A DNA stretch of 64,000 nt from Sindora glabra (lineage: Eukaryota; Streptophyta; Magnoliopsida; Fabales; Fabaceae). The stretch covers positions 1,415,251-1,479,250 of the forward strand of contig CM035234.1 of assembly GCA_020226215.1 (NCBI GenBank). Reading direction: 5' to 3'. Both the position numbers and the translations under genes were made by a program. Of the stretch, positions 12,869 through 24,308 are shown piece by piece; position 1 is the first letter of the stretch, and every line of letters begins with the position of its first letter. Under the pieces are notes generated by a model. The model worked only from the letters and a program-made list of their open reading frames with translations. It made no database searches and was not told the origin of the DNA.

Positions 12869-15093
12869 TATAGGGAAATAGGAAAATAGAGAACTATGGT
12901 GATTTAGATGATGGAGAAAGCATAATTTTAGAGAAATTTGTGTTTTATTGGAATAAGAGATCATAAAAATAAGTATTATAAATTGTAAATGCATTCAATT
13001 CTAAGTGAAAAGAAGGGAAAAATAGAAAGAAAGTAAAAGATTAAGAATAGCTTAAAATTTCAAATTTTAAATTTTGATTAAAAAAATCACAAAATGAAAA
13101 TTAAGAAATTCATGATTCAATTAAGACAAATTATATAAAATAGAAAGTAAAAAATGTGTCACAAAAAAGTATCACTTATAGTACACACACACACACACAC
13201 ACACATATATAAAGTAAAAGGTATTAAAAATGAAGATGATACCAATTTCAATAAAATTAGAATGGAAAAATGTTACTTGAGATAAACCTCGGTTATGTTA
13301 GCTTTCTTTATAAAACAATCTCATGTTTGTAAAAAAAAAATAGAGGGTGTGAGTAAAAAATGCAAAACTTCATCGTTGTCTCTTTTTGCTCACTATTAGA
13401 AATATTGTTCAAGAAGTATACGCAAGAATTGATTATAGAATTTTGAAACTAATTTAATAAATTTAAAATTTGAAGTTAATTTCTAAAAATGGTAAGGAAA
13501 AGATGATAAACTAATGAGAAGGTAATAAAAAAATGAGAAGTCTATAAAAGACAGTGGATAGATTGAGAAGATGATAGATACATGATAAATTATGAGAATG
13601 ATACTTATTATAATAAGAAATAAGAAATGTCATGATAATATATAATATAAAGACTTCTCCTTCAATTTTTAATGATTTATTTGTTAAATAAATTAGTATA
13701 TAAATTAAATTAAATAAATTAATAAATTTGAGGGGAAAAAATAAATAATAATATATTTAATTAAATTGTATGCATTATATTACATCCTTAACTTTCAATA
13801 TAATAATTAAAATGCGCAAATTATAATTACATAAAAATAAATTTTCTGACAACCTAAGTCTAACTGGAGTCAACTGTGAAGGCTTAAATTGAGGTAATTT
13901 TTGGAAATAAACTACCTTTTAATATCAATTTGCAAATTTGCAAAGTGTCACGTGTACTTTTAAAGGAACTTGGCCTCAGTTTACCAATCATTGAATCTGG
14001 ACCATGGATTGCACTTTAAAATATTATACCTCTTCATCCCACGTTTGGTAAGAGGCCAACACAACAGGGTATGTTGCCCGGTTTCAGAGCATTGCCGTTT
14101 GGCCCTTTTATATTCAATTTGAATTTGGCTTTTACGAAGACTATCAAATAATCACGTGAAATTAGAGGAAAGAAAGGTGCTCAATACTGACATTTCTATT
14201 TTATTTTATTTTTATGAAAATGACCCATTTATTAGTCTTTTTTTTTCTTTTTTCGGAGACTTATCCCTCCGGCATGCCAGAATTATTATTTATTGGTAGG
14301 CAAGTTGTTGAGCAAAGGGGGAGGTTACTGTAATCACCTTTTCTGCTTGTCAAAGGAAATCTGCTTCTGTAAGAAAACGAAAGAGAAGTTGAAAGATGGC
14401 AAACTTCTACTTTTTCTTTAGTAATTATTATTGAAGAACGGGGGTAGGATCAGACTGCTAGTCAAAGACACCAGAAACCACTTGCAAACTCCAAAATACA
14501 TGCACATGCATTTTTATTCATTCACGACTTCTTTCTTACTGTGCACATGAGTGGCATTCGATTTCTTAACCCTTTGCTTTAGGATTAGTCAGTTATATTA
14601 CTCATAATCTGCATCATATGTATATTATGATTATGAAAAATGCTGTAAATGGATTAAAATAAGCAAAGCATTTTCTTACATATATAATTCAGCAGGCTGG
14701 TTGAGGAAATGTGAAGTTAATCTTTCGTTTCTCTGGCTAATCTTCAGTTTTTTAATTAGCGGATAGTGTTATTATTGGTCGGGTAGTTAAGACAAAAATA
14801 GAAGAAACAAAACATGCAAGCTTTGAATATTCCCATAACCTCTTATGCCAGACGAGTTTAAGGATTTGTGCTTATTATATTACAGTGACAGGCTAGCAAG
14901 CACATTTAACCCATGCATGCCTAACCATGTCGCATTATACCAGCATTCTGGTTCACACTTTTGAGATAAGATAACTTCTAAGAGTTGAATGATTAATGCT
15001 GGTGACGCATCCGTTTTGAATTTTATTGACCACGAGGAACACAACCTTTATTGTATGATGGGAAGCTACCAAATAAAATCCATTAATGGTGGT
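12869..15093. other. AT-rich intergenic sequence and distal 5' flank of the DUF247 gene
   Basis: No genes. It holds a (CA)n tract at 13182-13206. Two G-box cores (CACGTG) at 13949-13954 and 14153-14158 lie about 1.0-1.2 kb upstream of the DUF247 start. Whether they act on that gene is unknown. Confidence 0.4.
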
Positions 15094-15099
15094 TATAAA
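15094..15099 (+). promoter_or_regulatory. TATA box candidate of the DUF247 gene
   Basis: TATAAA sits 97 bp upstream of the last base before the ATG, which leaves room for a 5' UTR of about 65-70 nt. No competing TATA-like site is closer. Confidence 0.55.
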
Positions 15100-15195
15100 G
15101 CTCCCGTACTTTCACCATTAAAAGCATCATTCTCCTAACTCTCCCTTGACTGAAACTGCCATTATCTGCAGTGAGTTTCTCCAACATCATTAAAC

Positions 15196-16872
15196 ATGTT
15201 TTCTCCTAGGTCCGCAAATTCAAATGGACTAAAGCCCGGCTTTGATGAGCTCCGATGGGTGATTCAAATCCGTAGAACCCTCGAAGAAGAGCTTGATGAT
15301 GGTGGAGAGTTCCCGGTTTGCATCTTCAATGTGCCAAAGCTGCTTCTGGCAAGTAATCCTGAATCCTACATCCCTCAAGAAGTTGCAATTGGCCCTTACC
15401 ATTATTGGCGTTCCGAGCTCTATGAGATGGAAAGGTACAAACTTTCTGCAGCAAAAAGTTATCAAAAACAACTACAATCCCTCAAGCTAGAAAATCTTGT
15501 TGATCAATTTACAAAGCTCGAGCAAAGGATCCGTGCGTGCTACCACAAGTACTTGAATTTCAACGGCGAAACATTGGTGTGGATGATGGCCATGGACGCC
15601 TCATTCTTGCTTGAGTTCCTTCAAGTGTATGCAATTCAAGGAGGAGCTATAGTACCAGGAGTTTCATCAAGGATGTCTCACTTGGTGGATTTTGCTGGAA
15701 AGAAATCGGTCCATAATGCAATCTTGAGGGACTTAGTGATGCTTGAGAATCAAATCCCATTATTTGTGTTGAGAAAGATGCTGGAGTTCAAATTCTCCTC
15801 ACTAGAAGCTGCAGATGACATGCTGCATCTGATGTTAAGAGGATTGTTCCAAGAACTTTCCCCTTTCAAGATGATGGAGAATTATCCAAACATCCGAGTC
15901 TCACAAAGTGCACATCTGCTGGATTTCTTGCATAACATGATAGTGCCTAAATTGGAACAACAGCCTGATATAATTGAAGCTGAAGATCAAGATGAAGAGA
16001 AGGAAGGCGGTGAGAAATCAACTGAAGACGCAAGCTATGTGAAGAAATTGCTAGGTGAGCTTTGGAAGATTCTTTCAAAAGTAAACGAAGGGCCAATAAG
16101 GTTAATCAAGAAGGTACTTCTATCTAGACCTTTGAAGGTACTTGTTAAGTTGCCCTGGACCATTGTTTCCAAACTTCCTGGAGTCAAATTACTTAAAGTT
16201 CCTGTTGAATACTTCTTTTCCTCTCAAGACAAAGAAGAAGAAAAGGCAGAAAATGGGAATTCGAATTCCAATACTCATGCTCACAAGCCACCCTTGATAG
16301 AGGAAATTACTATTCCTTCTGTTACAGAACTGGCCAAATTTGGGGTTCATTTCTTGCCAGCGAAGGGAGGCCTCTTGAGCATTGGCTTCGATGCAAAAAC
16401 ATGCACATTTTACCTGCCCATAGTTGCTTTGGATATTAATTCAGAAGTGTTTTTGAGAAATTTAGTTGCATATGAAGCATCGATTGCATCAGGGCCATTA
16501 GTCTTAACACGTTACACCGAATTAATGAATGGGATTATAGACACTGAGGAGGACGTTAAACTGCTTAGAGAAAAGGGGATTATTTTGAATCACTTGAAGA
16601 GTGATGAAGAAGCGGCTAACCTGTGGAATGGCATGAGCAAATCCGTAAGATTGACAAAAGTGCCATCTTTGGACAAGGCCATTGAAGATGTAAACAAGTA
16701 CTATAATGGGAGAATGAAGGTCAAAGTCTGGAAATTTATGAAGTCCTATGTGTTCGGTTCATGGCAGTTTTTGACGTTTTTAGCTACCATAGTGCTCCTT
16801 CTTTTGATGACATTGCAAGCCTTCTGCTCTGTCTATACTTGCAGCCGCTTTTTTGACATCAGCAACGCTTAA
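15196..16872 (+). CDS. DUF247 (UPF0481) membrane-anchored protein
   Basis: Intact intronless frame of 558 residues. It carries the plant-specific DUF247 signatures: IFNVPKLLL (43-51), PQEVAIGPYHYW (60-71), MMAMDASFLLEF (130-141), DLVMLENQIPLFVL (179-192), IPSVTELAKFGV (373-384), and one C-terminal hydrophobic segment (about 523-547, LTFLATIVLLLLMTLQAFC) followed by a short tail. That layout suggests a tail-anchored membrane protein with a large soluble N-terminal part. An acidic low-complexity insert (258-280) and a basic amphipathic stretch (300-340) separate the two halves of the domain. From memory the nearest Arabidopsis relative is At3g02645. Most DUF247 proteins have no known biochemical role; some grass members are linked to self-incompatibility, which is no evidence for that here. 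The first ATG in frame is used. Confidence 0.96.
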   Translation: MFSPRSANSNGLKPGFDELRWVIQIRRTLEEELDDGGEFPVCIFNVPKLLLASNPESYIPQEVAIGPYHYWRSELYEMERYKLSAAKSYQKQLQSLKLENLVDQFTKLEQRIRACYHKYLNFNGETLVWMMAMDASFLLEFLQVYAIQGGAIVPGVSSRMSHLVDFAGKKSVHNAILRDLVMLENQIPLFVLRKMLEFKFSSLEAADDMLHLMLRGLFQELSPFKMMENYPNIRVSQSAHLLDFLHNMIVPKLEQQPDIIEAEDQDEEKEGGEKSTEDASYVKKLLGELWKILSKVNEGPIRLIKKVLLSRPLKVLVKLPWTIVSKLPGVKLLKVPVEYFFSSQDKEEEKAENGNSNSNTHAHKPPLIEEITIPSVTELAKFGVHFLPAKGGLLSIGFDAKTCTFYLPIVALDINSEVFLRNLVAYEASIASGPLVLTRYTELMNGIIDTEEDVKLLREKGIILNHLKSDEEAANLWNGMSKSVRLTKVPSLDKAIEDVNKYYNGRMKVKVWKFMKSYVFGSWQFLTFLATIVLLLLMTLQAFCSVYTCSRFFDISNA

Positions 16873-18949
16873 GGCTGATCCATCTCAAACTAAAACTTAG
16901 CTCTTCTCCAGAATCTCAAGTACTTCTTCTGCATCGTTTTATCTATGTGTTTGTGGATAAAGATCAGTTTGATTCAGCGAAGTGAACAATGTTTTTGATT
17001 GTAACTGTGAGTGATATTTCAGTTGTGAACAGCGTGATATTCGGGATGTGAAGATGAAAGGAAATTCAAGTTAATCTTGCATATTTAATTTTCACATTAT
17101 CCTAGCACATGTAAGAGAAGTATGGAACCTATATTTATACGTGTATTTAACACCGTCCTTACTTCAAGAGGATAATGTAAAAAATTACTTATGTGCGAAA
17201 AAGCATTTCTGAGCAAAGATATCTGTAACAGATGATAAAGTTTTGATGTTTGCTTGTTGTGTGGTATATGATTTGTTGTTTATCCAGTTTTCAAGGGATC
17301 AAAGTTCTTCCATTAATTTGTTTTATCTTGTGTTCAGTTTGAGTAGACTTGAAAATAGAGTAATACTTACTTTTATATTAATTAAATCCTCTTTCATCAA
17401 TTTCTTTCAATAAACAAAATTGTATGAATTACTATCATGACTTAATTTAGCCATAATTGGCATAGAATTATTCTCTCATAATCCTATCAACCTATTTCCA
17501 CACATCGGTAAATATAACCTAAATATAACAGAGGTTATATTCTTATCTTGTACTCATTCATCAAAGAACATCCAACTTGCATTCATTTTCAAGAGTTCAT
17601 TACGCAATTAGTAATTTATCAAAAGAATAATATGGTCAACTTATGAACTTTAGACATAGAGCATAACTTGTCCTACCCATGCAAAACATCACCTACTATC
17701 TAGGTCCTTATTAAGGAAAGCAATTTGGCCAATTACACTGCTGAATTCCACTATCTCACATATACAAGTGTACCAATTTTATATTTTGCTACCAATTTGG
17801 TTAAAGGATGGATGTTAAGCACCCTTGAAGAAAGGTGTCTTGCATACTTACTATGATAGTGGAGGATGAAGGTCCTTTTGTTTATATGAAATATTAAACC
17901 CATAAAACAATAAATATGGAACTTAGGAATATTCTACCTATCAATCCATATAAAATAATTTAGGAAAATTCAATTTGAATGAAAGAGACCACCATAAACT
18001 TTTCAAGCTCCCAAGTTATATGGGCTTCAAACAATAAATACTTAGTCATTTATTATCACCATGATCATTGCATAGCTAATTACCCATAGCCATGAGGCTA
18101 TCACCTATTAATCAATAACAAAAGAAATTTTCAAAGTGTATCAATATAATAACAATAAATATATAAATTAAATAAATTTTCTTCTTGTACCTCCTGATCA
18201 ATTTTATCCTACCCAATCTCTAATCTTATGCCTCTAAAATGAACCTTATCCCACACAATTATCACATAAATCCCAATGCTTTAATATTCTTTCCCATCTC
18301 ACATCATTATTGCCATTCATGGCACTATTTACAATCCAAATCACTTTCATCACATTCATAATGAAATTGCAAGGAATCAATCATACTTGGGCACACTTGG
18401 CCTGACTTAATCAATCAATATCAAGCAATTACCTTGTTAAGGTGTATAAGTCAACAATGTCATATGGAAGCATTTTTAACCTGATAAAGCAAGTCAATTA
18501 CTTTACCATTTATATAATTTGTTGTTATATGTGTTTAAGGTCATTCATTCTTATATTGCATGCCCATGGTAGGCTAATCCCTTGTATTTTCATAAAAAGT
18601 ATGATTAATTAATGAAATATACTTACAGTCAACTATATAATTGATTATCAATGTCTAAAGGTGAACTCTGACACTTATAATTGATTATATAATTAAATAT
18701 AAGGATTCAAGGGTAGTTTTGGAAAGATATAGTTAACTATATTATCAATTGTCACCATCTAGAGGTCAAAGAGAGCAACTTGGACCTATATACTTAACTA
18801 TTATTAGGTATTCTATAGATTTTTCTTTGCAAATACTATTCATTTGCATTAAATAACCACCAAACCTTATTTAATGCATGCCAAACTTCAAATAAGCTAT
18901 TAAGACTACTAAAGAATTGTGATTCTGCATCAGTAGATAAAAATTCGTA
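16873..18949. other. 3' flank and AT-rich intergenic sequence
   Basis: About 200-300 bp of probable 3' UTR, then AT-rich sequence without coding potential. Nothing I could assign to a family. Confidence 0.4.
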
Positions 18950-20262
18950 GAAGACAAAATTGACATTAATATTGACACAATTGTATTTTTGAAATTATTG
19001 ATACTAATAAAATGATAAGTAATAAATATAATTGACATCTATTTTGATGAGATACCATTTTTAAAATTCTTGAAAAGCTTAAAATGATAATTTTTATTTA
19101 ATCAACATTATAAAATATGATATATTAGGAAAACGGGGAAACTTAAGTTGTTAGTTTTAAAATTAATTGACGTTTATTTAGACGTAATGACATTTTTGCA
19201 ATTATTAGAAAACTTAAAATAATGGTTTTTTATTAGCTAACATCATAATATATGCTATTTGAAGGTTACTAAGAAAATTAAAAAAAAATTAAAATGTCGA
19301 TTTTAGAATTAACTAACGTCTATTTGGAAGTAATGACATTTTTAAAATCATAAGAAAACTTAAAATATCATTTTTTTTACTTTACTAACATTATAATATA
19401 TGACATTTAAATTTTATTGAGAAAATGATAAAACTTAAGATATAAATTTTAAAATTAATCAACATTTAGTTAGACATTATGACATTTTTAAAATTATTAA
19501 GAAACATAAGATATTGATTTTTATGTAACCAATGTTAAAATATAAGGCACTTAAAGAATGCTACAAAAATAAAAAAAAATTAAGCTGTTAATTTTTGAAA
19601 TAACTAACAACTAAAGGTATTGAAATATGGTAAGGACTCTTAACACAATAATATTTTTGTACTATAAATATTTTATTCTTTTCCTCATTATCATTTTAAC
19701 TCTTATTCTTATTTGTTCTTAAGTTCAATCTTTGTCTCAATCTAACTTTTTTTATAGAATTCTAGATGTTTCTTTGTCCTCTGTCACACGTCTATTTGGA
19801 AGTAATGACATTTTTAAAATCATAAGAAAACTTAAAATATCATTTTTTTACTTTACTAACATTATAATATATGACATTTAAATTTTATTGAGAAAATGAT
19901 AAAACTTAAGATATAAATTTTAAAATTAATCAACATTTAGTTAGACATTATGACATTTTTAAAATTATTAAGAAACATAAGATATTGATTTTTATGTAAC
20001 CAATGTTAAAATATAAGGCATTTAAAGAATGCTACAAAAATAAAAAAAAATTAAGCTGTTAATTTTTGAAATAACTAACAACTAAATGTATTGAAATATG
20101 GTAAGGACTCTTAACACAGTGATATTTTTGTACTATAAACATTTTATTCTTTTCCTCATTATCATTTTAACTCTTATTCTTATTTGTTCTTAAGTTCAAT
20201 CTTTGTCTCAATTTAACTTTTTTTTATAGAATTCTAGATGTTTCTCTGTTCTCTGTCACACG
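18950..20262. repeat. Diverged tandem array with a 472-bp recent duplication
   Basis: Units of about 145 bp recur with phrases like TGACGTYTATTTRGAMGTAATG and AATGACATTTTTAAAAT (near 19030, 19170, 19316, 19460, 19790 and 19930). On top of this older array, 19316-19787 is repeated as 19788-20262 with very few differences, both copies ending in CTCTGTCACACGT. No protein is encoded. Confidence 0.85.
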
Positions 20263-23200
20263 TTAATGAGATAATAATATTTTTTCAATTAATATCAAGC
20301 ACAAAGCAAACATTACTCTAGTTCAAAACATAAAATATCCTCTTTTTTTGCTTTTATTTCTCACAAATTTTTATCTTTTCCATTTTTCTAATTTTTTGCA
20401 TGAGTTCTTTTAAAAGACTTATGTTCATGCTTCCATTGTATAATTTCTAAAGTTGTATCTAAGTGTTAAATAGTTATTACATGTTTGATAAAATATTATA
20501 GTTAAAATCAAAGTAGCCAAATAATGATTAAAAATGGAAAAAAATCCATTTATGAAAACAGCCATTTTTGTGATTCTAAGAAAAGTAAAACCCTTCTGAA
20601 TTTTACATAAATGGATAAATTTCAAAAAGTTACATGAAATTTATGTAAATTTTACCCTAAATAAATAACAAAGCAAAAATTATGATCTTTAAAATTTTTA
20701 ACTTAAAATATATATATTAATGTGAGATGTTAAGTTTATTTAATTTTGGTTATAAATATTTTAGTAGGAAAGCCAAAAATTAAATTTTTAAAAAAATTGA
20801 TAAATATTTTATGTTGATTACTTATTGAAAACTAATATATTTAACTTTGCATTTATTATCGAGCAATTAATCCTATAAAAAATATTTACAAGCAATTTAT
20901 AGGAATCAAGATTATTTATCATTTTTATAATAGTTTTATAACTAACATCATAAAATATTTACTACGAAGCTTAATAAAACATCGATCGTATTGCAATATG
21001 AAATCTTATAAACATCTAATATTAATTAGCTTTCCTGTAATAGTGTAATGTCATTAAATACCATTCTTAAGCATCATAACTCATCATTCAATCCATCAAT
21101 TTAATGCATCCACCATCATTATCCAGTATCATTTTCATGCATAATCATTAACACACTATAAAAACATTAAAACTCACTAAAACATTAATTTTGAAATATA
21201 TCTCTTGCATGGCCACATGTTTCATTTTCTATAAATAGTGGTACCATTCACTTCAAGTTACATAAGCAATACAAATATGCATGAGTATGGTAGGCTTCAT
21301 CAATACCATGTTGTTATTTCATAGCCTCAAATAATTCGACATTTAATAATAAAGCATTAGTATATAACACAACTAAATAATTCAATAGTCATAATAATTT
21401 AAAGTCAAAGCATCTCAATTACAATTAAATTATTCTTACATACATGCACACACATACATCCATGAATTCAAGTTTAGCTTTGCATAACTTAAATATCTTA
21501 ACTGATGTCATTATTCTTAATCATAATCATTTTCTAATAGATTGAATATATTGTAAATATCCTTTTAAGAATGAAAATTATCTATTTAAATTGGTAACTT
21601 ATTTTATATATGATTGTTCCCCCCACTACTAAATCTTACATTTGATTTAAACTAAATTAAACATTAACTAGTATTACTAAGTTTAGGCATCAAAAGGGTA
21701 ACAATAAACTGCAGGTACCAATCAATTGTTAGGGTCCCAATAATTGATTGTTAGCTTCTAGAAAGAGACTTTATTGAATTTTTGGATCAAAAGTTGATTA
21801 TTAGACTAGGTTTTTACAGATTTCCTAATGTAATATCACTATTTATAACATCCTAACTAAGAGCAACAAGGAGGTTTGCTCATTTCTTGTATGTTAATTA
21901 ATTTGGTATATTAAATGTATGATTGTGATATGGACATACATATGCATAAGTAATGATATTGATGAGGAATTGCAAGTTGCATGACTTTAATGCTATCGTT
22001 ATTTTACTAAAATGTACTTAATGTGATGATATTGTGGCGTAATGAACGTAAATGTTTGAATATTGATATCAATAAATGTGGATGAATATATATATGTTTG
22101 TAGTGATATTAATAAAAATTGAATTGTGAAATTATATGATTTAAGTGCTAGGTGAACAAAAAGGATAAATTTGGTTGATAAGCTCATTTTATTTCTTCAT
22201 ATTTCATCATGTTGAATGTTTATTCACTAACTTTTAAACTTACCTCTCTTAATGTTTTGTCTTTATATATTCTTATATTGATATCTCACCACCACCTTAT
22301 AGTAGAGGTTTTAGGAATTCATCTAGTATGGCTTTAGGCTACATTGAATATTATATATTTAAAGTGTATGGGCTATCATTTGTATAACGTAAAGAGGGTG
22401 ATGAGTTAATAGCATGTATCTTGTAAGGCTAGTTCAATCAAACTTGGCAAATATAATCATGTCTAGCTCTTTATGGGATTTGAATCATATTCCTTTTCTA
22501 GTTCATAATACCATTTCCTTTATTCATGCATGAAATAGTCTCAAAAATCCCACATATGTTTTGATAAGTGAAACAAGGATTTGGTTTAGGCTCATGAAAA
22601 CTAGATAACAAGTTTCACACCAATAAGATTAAAGCGAGGTCATGACAACAAGGTTGTATATTGATAATAAATACATATATAACTATTTTGTTGAAGAATT
22701 AACTAAAATTATAAAATATCAAAATAGTCCATATAATAAATAAATAGATCAATATATGTCACCTTTTATTTATTCAAAAAATATTAGGAATTTAGTCTCA
22801 CCTTTAATTGGTAATGACCTTGTAATTTAATTACATTGAGAACAAGTAGCACATGAAAAAGGGAAATAATATATATTAAGATCCATGTTTGAAAAAGGGC
22901 ATTTAAATTAATTCATACTCATATACTATATATCAAGACCTCATTATTTAAAATAATAAAACAAAGTAAGAAACTTTGGAAAGTAATTCCACCAATAAAA
23001 ATATATGCACTAACTATTAACAAATATATAATAAATAATCTATAAACCAAAAATTAAATGCTCAGATAATAGAGATTTATGCTAATAATGTGTTATAAAG
23101 ATAAAATTAGAATGACAAAAAAATAAATAAAAAAAATAGAATGACACAGAATGTGAAATTTCTTTCATTCAAAATATATAGAATCATTTATAATATAATA

Positions 23201-23526
23201 TTTGTATATGTAGGTCCAAAATGCTAACTAATAAATATAACTAATTGATTATAATTAAAGATTCAAGTAAAAATTTTAATTATAATAACTAAAAAATAAT
23301 TTAGATATATTTTATGAATATTTGTACAAATAAATACTTATAACATAGCATTTTAAAGGGTAATTTCCACCTTTTTTCTTTGCACACATATAGTTAAAAA
23401 CGTTTTACTGATTTTTGGTATACTTTATTAACAAATTTTTCTTTCATCTTGAATTTTTCATAACATCCCGATTCAACATGTACATAAATTGGATGGCTTG
23501 CTCAACCTAAAAGGCTTGACTCAATA

Positions 23527-23530
<4 letters not shown>
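20263..23530. other. AT-rich intergenic sequence, probably decayed transposon
   Basis: No intact gene. The stretch at 21700-22640 reads like non-coding LTR-retrotransposon sequence, but no paired LTR, primer-binding site or pol motif was found. Confidence 0.35.
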
Positions 23531-23582
<52 letters not shown>

Positions 23583-23605
23583 TATATATATATAATATAT
23601 ATATA
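23531..23605. repeat. (AT)n microsatellite
   Basis: Nearly pure dinucleotide repeat with short interruptions. Confidence 0.95.
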
Positions 23606-23975
23606 TAATTTGAGCTTTTTTCATAACTTAAATATTTATTGAATTTTTTTATGACTTGATTAATATTTAAGCTAGATTCAAAGTCATAATAATATGAAAT
23701 GAGTCATCTATGATTGTATAAATTTATTTTTCTTAATATAATTATATATTATAAAATAATTATATTTAATTATTTTAATATAAAAATAATTAATTTAATA
23801 TAATTAAATATTTTATTATCTATTTGAATATGTATTTTTATACAAAAATTTATTTTTTATTTAAAATAATAAAAATAAAAATAATTAAACTTTTATTTTA
23901 AATCTTAAATCATATATAACTTTTATTGGTCAAATTAGCTTAAATATTTTAAAAGCTAAATGAGTCAAATTTAAC

Positions 23976-23978
<3 letters not shown>
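23606..23978. other. AT-rich spacer between two (AT)n tracts
   Basis: No coding sequence. Phrases such as GACTTGATTAATATTTAAGC suggest TE debris. Confidence 0.35.

Positions 23979-24048
<70 letters not shown>
23979..24048. repeat. (TA)n microsatellite
   Basis: About 35 perfect dinucleotide units, about 260 bp upstream of KIX gene A. Confidence 0.95.
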
Positions 24049-24050
<2 letters not shown>

Positions 24051-24308
24051 CTGAATTCAAAACTCAATGATTTGCTTCATGAATATCTCTAATACCAATA
24101 CCAAAAAATTTACTTTTAACCTTTTTTTTTCACATGTTTTCATTTTTTTCCCACAAATCCTCGACGAAGGTCTCGGCTGCCGCTTGCCATATCTTCTGTC
24201 CACTTCTAAATACTCCAACGTACAGGTCGGATTCAAAGGTTTCATTTTACCGACCTGGCTTGGAACTCTAAGAGATCCCCATAATTGGATCCTCACTGAA
24301 GGTGAACA

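Noticed and set aside
21030..21050. Possible 3' end of a CACTA transposon (TTTCCTGTAATAGTG)
   Set aside because: No matching CACTA 5' end or 3-bp target duplication could be paired with it.
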